DNA of 13,835 nt from Deltaproteobacteria bacterium (GTDB taxonomy: Bacteria > Desulfobacterota > Deferrimicrobia > Deferrimicrobiales > Deferrimicrobiaceae): positions 1-13,835 of the forward strand of contig PQAK01000039.1 of the NCBI GenBank assembly GCA_003105225.1, written 5' to 3'. The notes beneath the pieces are model-generated. The model was not told the DNA's origin, did not search any database, and saw only the letters and a list, made by a program, of their open reading frames with translations. Within the stretch, counting starts at the first letter, position 1; each line of letters starts with the position of its first letter. Made by a program: the position numbers and the translations under genes. Below, one piece after another: positions 1 to 6,358 of this stretch.

Positions 1-1
1 C

Positions 2-877
2 GCGGCGGCCCCCTACGGCGAGGACACGCTCGCGCGGCTCACGCAGCTCTCTCGCCAGGTGCAGGACGCGTTCTCGCAGGGCCGTGTGGCCGAGGCGATC
101 GACGCCGTGAGCACCCTCGTGGACCTGGAGGCGAAGGCCCCCGATCCCCGCACGCGCGGCCACTTCGCCATCGTCTTCGGGCGCATCCTCACGCGGGCGT
201 CGCTCGACAAGGCGGCGGCTCATCTGCTCGAGCCGCGGCGCCGGGACCGCGTGGCGACCGTGCTCCGGCGGAGTCCGGAGCTGGCGGTGGATCTGCTCGT
301 GAACCTACTCACCGCCGCGCACAGTCTCGGCGAGCGGGTCCAGTATGTCGTCCTGCTGCGCGACCTCCCCCAGGGCACCGACCGCCTGCTCACTCTGATC
401 TCCAAGCGCACCGACTGGCAGCTCGCGCGCAACCTCGCCGAGGCCGTCGGCGAGGCGCGGGTGGACGTCGCGGTGCCGTATCTCGCGCGGTTCCTCGAGT
501 ACCATGACGAGCGCCTGCGCCGTGTGGCGCTCGTGGCGATGGCGAAGATCGGGAGCGCTGCCGCGATCGAGCCGTTGCGCGAGGTGCTGAAGTCGGACCC
601 CCCGGAGATGCGGTCCGTGGTGGTGGCCAGCATCGGGGCGAACGCGCGGCCCCTCGCCGGGCTCGTCGCCGACCACGCCGAACGGGAGCGGAACCCCGAC
701 ATCATCCGGGAGTGCTTCCGCGCCCTGGGCCGCATCGGCACGCCGGAAGCGATCGAGGCCCTGGAGCGCGCGGCGGGCCGGAGGGCGACCTTCTCCCGCC
801 GCAACAAGGCCGCGCGTGCCACCGCGGAGGAGGTGCTCCGCGCGCTGGGGCGCGGTGAGCCGCCTCAGGCTCGATGA
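2..877 (+). CDS. HEAT-repeat domain protein, 5' end missing
   Basis: The frame is open to the left edge, so the N-terminus lies outside the window; a GTG at 59 is in frame but is probably internal, because the codons before it read as ordinary protein. The visible 291 residues are almost entirely helical and rich in Ala, Leu, Arg and Glu. The C-terminal half shows HEAT/PBS-lyase-like repeat units: one around the residues VALVAMAKIGSAAAIEPLRE and another around FRALGRIGTPEAIEALERA, each a helix pair with the typical G-x-x-x-A-I-x-x-L pattern. Such repeats form alpha-solenoid scaffolds that bind other proteins. No catalytic motif is visible, so no function beyond scaffolding can be given. The gene ends with TGA at 875-877 and is followed by about 156 bases without a gene. 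The HEAT call is fairly sure; the biological role is unknown. Confidence 0.75.
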   Translation, partial: AAAPYGEDTLARLTQLSRQVQDAFSQGRVAEAIDAVSTLVDLEAKAPDPRTRGHFAIVFGRILTRASLDKAAAHLLEPRRRDRVATVLRRSPELAVDLLVNLLTAAHSLGERVQYVVLLRDLPQGTDRLLTLISKRTDWQLARNLAEAVGEARVDVAVPYLARFLEYHDERLRRVALVAMAKIGSAAAIEPLREVLKSDPPEMRSVVVASIGANARPLAGLVADHAERERNPDIIRECFRALGRIGTPEAIEALERAAGRRATFSRRNKAARATAEEVLRALGRGEPPQAR

Positions 878-963
878 CCGCCGCGTCCTCGCTATCCAGG
901 GTGCGACCGGTTATTCTCCTGTCGGGGCAGCCGCTCGCACGGCGCGCGCTGTTCGATAGTCTC

Positions 964-995
964 CGGGCCCCCTCTCACGGTGGCCCGTTTCATTT
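964..995 (+). terminator. Possible hairpin terminator or cspA leader hairpin
   Basis: The arms CGGGCC (964-969) and GGCCCG (982-987) can pair across a 12-base loop and are followed by the T-rich stretch TTTCATTT. It lies between the HEAT-repeat gene and the cold-shock gene, so it could terminate the former or sit in the 5' leader of the latter. The stem is only 6 bp, and in DNA this rich in G and C such stems arise by chance, so this is weak. The rest of the 878-1033 gap shows no promoter I can defend. Confidence 0.3.
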
Positions 996-1021
996 GCCGG
1001 ACGTCGCTGGGACAAACCACC

Positions 1022-1028
1022 GGAGGGG
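1022..1028 (+). promoter_or_regulatory. Strong Shine-Dalgarno site that sets the cold-shock protein start
   Basis: GGAGGGG lies 5 bases before the ATG at 1034. It decides in favour of this start over a longer in-frame option at 980, which would add 18 residues with no counterpart in cold-shock proteins. Confidence 0.75.
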
Positions 1029-1033
1029 TCGCA

Positions 1034-1246
1034 ATGCGTACGACGGGCAAGGTGAAGTGGTTCAACGACGCGAAGGGATTCGGGTTCATCACCCCTGACG
1101 ACGGCTCGAAGGACTGTTTCGTGCATCACACGGCGATCCAGGGCTCGGGCTTCAAGTCGCTCGCCGAAGGTGAGCGCGTCGAGTTCGACGTGGTGCAGGG
1201 CCAGAAGGGTCCTGCCGCCGAGAACGTGACCAAGCTGGGCCAGTAG
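1034..1246 (+). CDS. cspA: Cold-shock domain protein (CspA family)
   Basis: A 70-residue single cold-shock domain, the usual length of the family. It starts with the typical TGKVKWFN strand (residues 4-11). It carries RNP1 as KGFGFI (14-19) and RNP2 as FVHHTAI (29-35), the aromatic patches that bind single-stranded nucleic acid. These small cytoplasmic OB-fold proteins bind single-stranded RNA and DNA and melt RNA secondary structure, acting as RNA chaperones in cold or in growth transitions. RNP2 has His-His where many members have His-Phe or His-Tyr, a variant within the family's range. A small hypothetical gene starts 5 bases after the stop, so the two are probably cotranscribed. Cold regulation through a long structured leader is known for the family, and there is room for one here (878-1033), but I cannot show it. 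The paralogue letter is arbitrary. Confidence 0.95.
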   Translation: MRTTGKVKWFNDAKGFGFITPDDGSKDCFVHHTAIQGSGFKSLAEGERVEFDVVQGQKGPAAENVTKLGQ

Positions 1247-1251
1247 CACCG

Positions 1252-1539
1252 ATGATCGGAGCTTTCACGTTCGAGCAGGGCGGCCGGACCTACTCGTGTT
1301 CCCCACAGAAGCGAGAGACCCCGCCGGCGGGAACATGGTGGTGGTTCACCGTGTCGAGCGACCCTCAGCGCTATGCCCCGTTCGAGGCCGTCAAGGGCGA
1401 CACTCAGCGCTCGATCCAATCCCGCATCGTCAAGTACTACGAGCATCGCCTGTGGGTTCGCGCGCAACCTGTCCTGCCGCGCGAGAAGTACGTCCGTCCG
1501 GGCAAGCCGGCGGTGGCGGCGGTGCCGGCGAAGCCGTGA
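1252..1539 (+). CDS. Small hypothetical protein linked to the cold-shock gene
   Basis: This 95-residue product begins MIGAFTFEQGGRTYSC and has an aromatic core GTWWWFTVSSD (residues 27-37) followed by RYAPFEAVKGD and a basic helix-like part with IVKYYEHRL. It ends in a Pro/Ala/Lys-rich tail. It has no signal peptide, membrane segment or catalytic motif that I recognise. I believe small proteins of this type, with a WWWFTVS-like core, occur in other high-GC bacteria, but I cannot name a family. It starts 5 bases after the cspA stop without a clear Shine-Dalgarno site, which suggests translational coupling, and it is followed by a hairpin terminator. Overlapping frames here are open too, but this one has the most protein-like composition. 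Existence of the gene is likely; function is unknown. Confidence 0.65.
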   Translation: MIGAFTFEQGGRTYSCSPQKRETPPAGTWWWFTVSSDPQRYAPFEAVKGDTQRSIQSRIVKYYEHRLWVRAQPVLPREKYVRPGKPAVAAVPAKP

Positions 1540-1586
1540 GCCGGAGCCGACCACCAGACGGAAGCTGAAGGCGATCGCCCGTGACC

Positions 1587-1620
1587 GAAGGCCCTGCGAC
1601 GAGCGGGGCCTTCGCGTTTC
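1587..1620 (+). terminator. Rho-independent terminator after the cspA pair
   Basis: GAAGGCCC (1587-1594) and GGGCCTTC (1606-1613) form a perfect 8-bp stem with an 11-base loop, followed by GCGTTTC. The T tract is short, but the stem is placed as expected 48 bases after the stop codon of the small hypothetical gene and before an independent gene at 1681. No -35/-10 pair stands out between the hairpin and 1681. Confidence 0.6.
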
Positions 1621-1680
1621 CGGCGGCCACGCCGGTCCCGCCTTGCGGCCCGGGCCCCGCGCCGCCATAGTGGCGCACCT

Positions 1681-2919
1681 ATGGCCAAGTTCGCACGCGA
1701 CCGATTCCCGCCCGGCTTCTTCGACCTGCCGCGCGACGCCGGCGAGACGCTGCCCGTCGCGGTCATCGACCGGTGGACGCACAGCGACCAGACGCGCGAG
1801 ACGGCGCGCGCGCTGCTCGCGCCGCACACGCTGCAGGGCACGGTGGTCTCGTCCGACTCCGCGGGCCTGACGCGCCTCACCCGCGAGCTGCCGCTCATCG
1901 CCATCCTCGCGATGGTCAACCACCCCAAGGAGTTCGTGCACGCCTACGGGCGCGCCGTGGGCGGACGCGCCATCGGAGTCTGGGCCGCCGACAACACGCA
2001 GATGTTCTACCCGGGCGACGTGCCCGCCGAGCGGGTGCTCGGGATGCTGCTCGCCGCGCTGGACCACGTGGGGCGCGAATGCGAGGTCGGCATCGGCCTC
2101 TGCGCGCACGCCGGCGAGTACTTCGAGTTGGGGGGCGGCATGTACGGCCCCGACGCGGACCGCGTGGAGCTGGTGGCCGAGGAGCACACCGAGGGCGGCG
2201 AGCTGGTAGTGACCGACACGCTGGCGGAGCGGCTCCCCGCGGGCCACGCGTTCGCGCTCACGCCCCGCCGCGAGCTGGCGGCCGAGTTCGGCGGGATACT
2301 GCGCGTGACGGGCGGGCCGCGGCTCGAGGGGCTCGCGCTGACCGACTTCAACTACCCGGCTCCCTACAGCGCCGACTTCTACGACGGGCTGGGGGCGTTC
2401 ACGCGCACCGGCCGCCAGTCGGCGATGCCGCGCCCCGCCTACGAGGACCTCGCCGTGGTGCTGATCGAACGCGAGCGGGAGGAGCTCGACGTCCCCGAGG
2501 TCGCGGCCCTCAACGACCTCGCGCTGGCGGCGGCGATGAAGCGCATCGGCGGAGAGCTGCTGCGGGACCTGGGGGGCACCGAGATCAAGACCGCGGGGCT
2601 CATCAGCCTGTTCACCTTCGATGACTGCCGGGTGGCGCTCGACTTCGCGCGCGCCTTCCGCGGGACCCTGGCGGGGCAGGGCATCCAGTGCCGCATCGGC
2701 GTGGATGCGGGTCCCGTGCTGGTCTTCCAGCTGGGGCCCGGCAGCCGCGACATCGCGGGCTCGGCCGTGAACACGGCGTCGAAGCTGGCGCAGGACCGCG
2801 GCGTGTTCGGCCGCATCCACGTGAGTGACGCGGCCGGCCGCCGCGCCGGCCTCGGCGATGCCGAGCCGGCGCTCCGGTTCACGCTCTCGGGCGTCGAGCT
2901 GGCGGCGTATGACGTGTAG
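1681..2919 (+). CDS. Protein with two degenerate class III nucleotide-cyclase-like domains
   Basis: A 412-residue soluble protein. The second half (about 255-410) resembles the cyclase homology domain: VVLIERERE in the place of the first metal-binding strand, GGTEIKTAGLISLF where active enzymes have K-T-x-G-D (303-310), RIGVDAGPVLV (338-348), and the signature RDIAGSAVNTASKLAQ (356-371). The first half (about 50-230) looks like a more diverged copy: SSDSAGLTRL (57-66) as the metal-Asp strand with D59, GVWAADNTQMFY (99-110), then GIGLCAHAGEYF and MYGPDADRVELVAEEHTEGG. In the second domain the usual GD is GL at 306-307, and the first metal Asp appears replaced. Catalysis is therefore doubtful, although one composite site between the two domains is conceivable. 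There is no membrane segment or HAMP domain. I infer a cytoplasmic sensor or pseudo-cyclase; true cAMP synthesis cannot be claimed. The ATG at 1681 has no strong Shine-Dalgarno site. Confidence 0.65.
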   Translation: MAKFARDRFPPGFFDLPRDAGETLPVAVIDRWTHSDQTRETARALLAPHTLQGTVVSSDSAGLTRLTRELPLIAILAMVNHPKEFVHAYGRAVGGRAIGVWAADNTQMFYPGDVPAERVLGMLLAALDHVGRECEVGIGLCAHAGEYFELGGGMYGPDADRVELVAEEHTEGGELVVTDTLAERLPAGHAFALTPRRELAAEFGGILRVTGGPRLEGLALTDFNYPAPYSADFYDGLGAFTRTGRQSAMPRPAYEDLAVVLIEREREELDVPEVAALNDLALAAAMKRIGGELLRDLGGTEIKTAGLISLFTFDDCRVALDFARAFRGTLAGQGIQCRIGVDAGPVLVFQLGPGSRDIAGSAVNTASKLAQDRGVFGRIHVSDAAGRRAGLGDAEPALRFTLSGVELAAYDV

Positions 2920-2941
2920 TCCGCGTCGACCGCCCGCCAGG

Positions 2942-2968
2942 AGTCGGGAGCGGATCCCGCTCCCGACT
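2942..2968. terminator. Perfect 12-bp hairpin after the cyclase-like gene
   Basis: AGTCGGGAGCGG (2942-2953) and CCGCTCCCGACT (2957-2968) are perfect reverse complements around a 3-base ATC spacer. The pairing can extend outward through CGCC and GGCG past a 3-base bulge. It sits 23 bases after the stop codon, where a terminator is expected, but no T tract follows on either strand. It could stop transcription with help, protect the mRNA 3' end, or be a protein-binding palindrome. Confidence 0.55.
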
Positions 2969-3033
2969 GGCGACGGGGAACGCAAATGCGTACTCTGCAT
3001 ATCCACGTGATGGGTCTTCGACTGCCATTCCGC

Positions 3034-3077
3034 GCGGCCCCGCCTCGGCGGGCCGCGGCGCCTGACGCCGCGGCGCC
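3034..3077. repeat. GC-rich hairpin and tandem repeat just upstream of the kinase
   Basis: GCGGCCC (3034-3040) pairs with GGGCCGC (3050-3056), with further GCC/GGC pairing inside after one bulged C. Overlapping it, the 11-mer GCCGCGGCGCC occurs twice (3052-3062 and 3067-3077), separated by TGAC. Both lie within 60 bases of the kinase start and could fold over its translation start. In sequence this GC-rich, a chance origin is possible. Apart from this and the hairpin at 2942-2968, nothing else is clear in the 2920-3089 gap. Confidence 0.4.
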
Positions 3078-3089
3078 GGATCCGCGCCG

Positions 3090-5891
3090 GTGACGCCCCG
3101 GAAGAAGTCGGGGCAGCCTGCGCCGCGCCGCAAGCCGGTGCTCAAGCAGGCCCTGGGCTCGCTGGGCGCCCCGGAGGTCCTGCAGTCGGTGTTCGAGAAG
3201 TCCCCCGACATCGTGATGATCGTCGACCGGGAACGCCGCATCTCGTACGTCAACCGCCACTTCGCGCAGTTCCAGTCGAGCCCGGTGTACGGCGTGGATC
3301 TCTGCACGTTCGTCCCCCCCGAGTATCGGCCCGCGATGGAGGCCTGCTACGCGCGGGTCTTCCGGGACGGGGTCTCGGAGCGCTACGAGGTGACCGGCCC
3401 AGGGCCCGACGGCGCGATGGTCACGTACGATTCACGCGTGGTGCCCATCGTCCGCGATGGCCGGGTGACGGAGGCGCTCGTCACCGCCGCGGACGTCACG
3501 GAGCGCCGGCGCGCCGAACAGACCCAGCTGGCGACGTACCGCATCTCCGCGGCCGCCCATACCGCGACGAGCCTGCAGACGCTGTTCGCGGCCATCCACG
3601 GGATCGTGGGCGGGCTGATGCCGGCCAGGAACTTCTACATCGCGCTCCACGACCCGGCGACCGACACCATCAGCTTCCCGTACTTCGTGGACGAGTACGA
3701 CTCGCGGCCCGCGCCCAAGCGGCCCGGGAAGGGCTTCACGGAGTACGTGCTGCGCACCGGCGAGCCGCTCCTGGCGACTCCCGAAGTGGCCAAGGACCTG
3801 GAGCGGCGCGGCGAAGTCGTGTTGATCGGGGCCCCGTCCATCGACTGGCTCGGCGTGCCGCTCAAGACCCGCACCAGCACCATCGGCGCGCTGGTGGTCC
3901 AGACGTACGGGGAGGACGTGCGCTACGGCGAGGCGGAGCGGAGCATCCTCGAGTTCGTCTCCACGCAGGTGGCGATGGCCATCGAGCACAAGCGGGCCGA
4001 GGAGGCGCTGCGCCAGAGCGAGGCCACTCTCAAGACGTTCCTCGAGGCCATCCCGGAGACCGCTCTCCTGATCAACCTCGACGGGACCATCGCCGCGGCC
4101 AACCGGGGCGTGCTGGAGGGTGTGGGGCTGGACAGTGGCGAGATTGTGGGCCGCAACGCTCTCGACTACAGCGCGCCCGACCTCGTCGAGTCGCGGAAGG
4201 CGAGGATCGCAGAGGTCGTCCGTACCGGCGAGCCCGCCGTCTTCGAGGACACCAGCGTCGCCAGCGGCCGCACGCACATCAACTACGTCCACCCGGTGCG
4301 CGACGAGGCGGGCAGGGTGTCCAGGGTCGCCGTCGTGGGCCTGGACATCACGGAGCGCAAGAGCTCGGAAGAGGCGCTGCGGCGTTCCGAGGAGCAGTCC
4401 CGCACGCTGGTGGACAGCGCGCGCGACATGATCTTCGCCCTCTCGCCCGACGGCCTCTTCGTCGCCCTCAATCCGGCCTTCGAGAAGCTCACGGGCTGGC
4501 CGCGTGAGGAGTGGATAGGGAAGCCGTTCGCGGAGGTGCTGCACGCGGACGACGTGCCGGCGGCGCAGGAGCTCTTCGCCATGAGCCTCCGCTCGGAGCC
4601 CCCGCCCAACGCGCAGTTCCGGTTCCGCTCGCGCGAGGGAGGCTACCTCGTCGGCGAGATGACCGCGAACGTCCCCGGCCAGGACGGGCGCCTGCTGGGC
4701 ATCGTCCGGGACATCACGGACCGCGTGCGTCTCGAGGACCAGCTGCGCCAGGCCCAGAAGATGGAGGCGGTCGGCCGGCTCGCGGGCGGCGTGGCCCACG
4801 ACTTCAACAACCTCCTCACCGCCATCGGCGGCTACAGCGAGTTGCTCCTGTCGGACCTCGCGCCCGGGGACCCGCGCCGCGCCGACGTCGAGGAGATCAA
4901 GAAGGCGACGGAGCGCGCCGCCTCGCTGACCCGCCAGCTGCTGGCCTTCAGCCGGAAGCAGGTGCTGCAGCCGAAGGTCCTGGACCTCAACGCCGTGGTG
5001 GGAAACCTGGACAGGATGCTGCGGCGGCTGATCGGCGAGGACCTCGACCTGGTGACCGTCCTCAAGCCCGGGCTGTGGAACGTGCAGGTGGACCCGGGGC
5101 AGGTGGAGCAGGTCATCATGAACATCGTCGTCAATGCGCGCGACGCCATGCCGGACGGGGGAAAAGTGACGATCGAGACCGGGAACGTGGCGCTGGACGA
5201 CCGGTACGTCCGCCAACACCCGGTGGTCAAACCGGGCGATTATGTCCTGCTGGCCATCAGCGACACGGGAACGGGGATGGACGAAGAAACGAAGAACCGC
5301 CTCTTCGAGCCCTTCTACACGACCAAGGATAAAGGGAAAGGGACGGGGCTCGGGCTGTCCACGGTCTACGGGATCGTCAAGCAGAGCGGCGGCTACATCT
5401 GGGTCTACAGCGAAATCGGGAAGGGGGCCTCCTTCAAGGTCTATCTTCCCCGATACGGAGGCTCTCCGGGCGAGGCGAGACCGGAGGAATCCCCGGTGTC
5501 CCCGTCACAAGGCCGGGAGACGGTGCTCCTGGTGGAGGATGAAGCGATGGTCCGGTTGCTGGTCCGGAACATCCTGGAAGGGAACGGCTACACGGTGCTG
5601 GAGGCGTCCGACGGGGAAGAAGCGATTTCCATCGGCGGCGGGCACGCGGCTCCCATTCACCTGATCCTTACGGACGTCGTCATGCCGAAGATGTGCGGCC
5701 GGGAGGCCGCGGAGACCCTGGCTCCGCGCCTTCCCGGAGTCAAGGTGCTCTACATGTCCGGCTACACGGACGAGGCGATCGTGCGCCACGGCGTGCTCGA
5801 AACCGGCATCCCCTTTCTCGAAAAGCCGTTCACTCCCGTTTCCCTGCTCCGCAAGGTTCGCCAGGTGCTGGATGCTCCCGGTATCGGCTAG
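3090..5891 (+). CDS. PAS-GAF hybrid sensor histidine kinase with C-terminal receiver; codon use changes inside the gene
   Basis: A 933-residue cytoplasmic hybrid kinase without membrane segments. Order: PAS (about 28-140, ending AADVTERRRAE), GAF (about 160-300), PAS (about 308-425, ending GLDITERK), PAS (about 432-548, ending VRDITDR), HisKA with phospho-acceptor His570 in VAHDFNN (568-574), then HATPase. The HATPase has N682 in the N box, DTGTGM (725-730), FEPFYTT (739-745) and GTGLGLS (751-757). A receiver follows (about 810-930) with acidic E816/D817, phospho-acceptor D862 in LTDVVMP, S890 and K912 in EKPF. All catalytic residues are present. The GTG start at 3090 has no clear Shine-Dalgarno site; an in-frame TGA at 3063 rules out most longer forms, and a GTG at 3138 is an alternative. 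No Hpt or output regulator lies nearby, so the phosphorelay partner and signal are unknown. Codon use switches near 5160 (residue 690), which raises the possibility that this is two half-genes joined. Confidence 0.85.
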   Translation: MTPRKKSGQPAPRRKPVLKQALGSLGAPEVLQSVFEKSPDIVMIVDRERRISYVNRHFAQFQSSPVYGVDLCTFVPPEYRPAMEACYARVFRDGVSERYEVTGPGPDGAMVTYDSRVVPIVRDGRVTEALVTAADVTERRRAEQTQLATYRISAAAHTATSLQTLFAAIHGIVGGLMPARNFYIALHDPATDTISFPYFVDEYDSRPAPKRPGKGFTEYVLRTGEPLLATPEVAKDLERRGEVVLIGAPSIDWLGVPLKTRTSTIGALVVQTYGEDVRYGEAERSILEFVSTQVAMAIEHKRAEEALRQSEATLKTFLEAIPETALLINLDGTIAAANRGVLEGVGLDSGEIVGRNALDYSAPDLVESRKARIAEVVRTGEPAVFEDTSVASGRTHINYVHPVRDEAGRVSRVAVVGLDITERKSSEEALRRSEEQSRTLVDSARDMIFALSPDGLFVALNPAFEKLTGWPREEWIGKPFAEVLHADDVPAAQELFAMSLRSEPPPNAQFRFRSREGGYLVGEMTANVPGQDGRLLGIVRDITDRVRLEDQLRQAQKMEAVGRLAGGVAHDFNNLLTAIGGYSELLLSDLAPGDPRRADVEEIKKATERAASLTRQLLAFSRKQVLQPKVLDLNAVVGNLDRMLRRLIGEDLDLVTVLKPGLWNVQVDPGQVEQVIMNIVVNARDAMPDGGKVTIETGNVALDDRYVRQHPVVKPGDYVLLAISDTGTGMDEETKNRLFEPFYTTKDKGKGTGLGLSTVYGIVKQSGGYIWVYSEIGKGASFKVYLPRYGGSPGEARPEESPVSPSQGRETVLLVEDEAMVRLLVRNILEGNGYTVLEASDGEEAISIGGGHAAPIHLILTDVVMPKMCGREAAETLAPRLPGVKVLYMSGYTDEAIVRHGVLETGIPFLEKPFTPVSLLRKVRQVLDAPGIG
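5138..5170. other. Codon-use boundary; possible contig or recombination junction
   Basis: Every lysine codon I read in kinase residues 1-690 is AAG, as in the genes to the left. Four of the next six lysines (K692, K714, K748, K750) are AAA. GAA is rare before the point and about half of glutamates after it, and glycine moves from mainly GGC to mainly GGG. The change falls at or just after the stretch encoding NARDAMPDGG, which is among the most conserved parts of this kinase family. That is where two homologous kinase genes could be joined by assembly or by recombination. Counts were done by eye. Confidence 0.5.
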
Positions 5892-6276
5892 CCGCGCGCG
5901 CGGTCGCACGGTGACCGCCGCCAACCGGACGAAGGGGAGCCTTCTCGGGGACCGGATCGGGGTGGCGGACGGTTTTTTCCGCAGGCTTGCGGGCCTCCTC
6001 GGACGGCCGCCGCTGTCGGAGGGGGAAGGCCTGTGGATCACCCCCTGTTCCAGCGTCCACTCCATCGGGATGCGCTACCCCATCGATGTGCTCTTCCTCG
6101 ACGTTCGGGGAAAGGTGGTCGGCGCCTGCCCGGGTCTTCCCCCCGGCAGGCTCTCGCGGCTGTACTTCGGTGCGAAGGGGGCGCTGGAGCTTCCCGAGGG
6201 GACCCTGTCGCGGACCGGCACGGAGATCGGCGATACCGTGGAGTTCCAGGAGGCGCCGGACGTGCGCCGTTCTTGA
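5872..6276 (+). CDS. DUF192 family protein
   Basis: A 134-residue protein with the DUF192 pattern: R-L-A-G-L-L-G-R (about 38-45), GEGLWITPCSSVHSIGM (about 51-67), YPIDVLFLD, then a short turn and ALELPEGT near the C-terminus, followed by GDTVEF. The family is small, beta-rich and of unknown biochemical role. Many members are exported, but I see no signal peptide here. The ATG at 5872 overlaps the kinase end by 20 bases; a GTG at 5911 would give a form starting right before the conserved NRTKG part and is an equally credible start. Overlap with the C-terminal kinase half suggests those two belong together in their genome of origin. The stop codon TGA (6274-6276) lies inside the -35 box of the hrcA promoter. 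Confidence 0.85.
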   Translation: MLPVSASRARGRTVTAANRTKGSLLGDRIGVADGFFRRLAGLLGRPPLSEGEGLWITPCSSVHSIGMRYPIDVLFLDVRGKVVGACPGLPPGRLSRLYFGAKGALELPEGTLSRTGTEIGDTVEFQEAPDVRRS

Positions 6277-6302
6277 CACTCCGGCTGCCGCACTGGTAAA
6301 TT
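6273..6302 (+). promoter_or_regulatory. Promoter of the hrcA-grpE-dnaJ unit
   Basis: A perfect -35 box TTGACA (6273-6278) is followed, after 18 bases, by TAAATT (6297-6302), a 4-of-6 match to the sigma-70 -10 box. The predicted start of transcription falls at the beginning of the CIRCE operator, so bound HrcA would block initiation. The -35 box overlaps the DUF192 stop codon. Confidence 0.7.
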
Positions 6303-6307
6303 GGTGA

Positions 6308-6334
6308 TTAGCACTCGGGGTGCCGGAGTGCTAA
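6308..6334 (+). promoter_or_regulatory. CIRCE operator (HrcA binding site)
   Basis: TTAGCACTC (6308-6316), a 9-base spacer, then GAGTGCTAA (6326-6334): an exact match to the CIRCE consensus with both 9-bp arms intact. It sits 24 bases before the hrcA start and just after the -10 box. In known systems HrcA binds this repeat and represses chaperone genes until heat or unfolded protein titrates GroEL, which HrcA needs to fold. Autorepression of this operon by HrcA is the direct expectation. Confidence 0.97.
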
Positions 6335-6358
6335 AAACCGCAGGTAGGCAGGATTCCC

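Noticed and set aside
874..1098. Short + frame between the HEAT-repeat gene and cspA
   Set aside because: It overlaps the start of cspA, has no Shine-Dalgarno site and no protein-like features.
1126..3006. Long minus-strand open frame opposite the small hypothetical and cyclase-like genes
   Set aside because: Its translation is a His/Arg/Ala-rich string without domains, typical of the strand opposite a GC-rich gene.
3432..5219. Minus-strand open frame opposite the kinase
   Set aside because: The + strand carries a full set of kinase motifs; the minus product has none and is rich in His, Arg and Val from codon complement effects.
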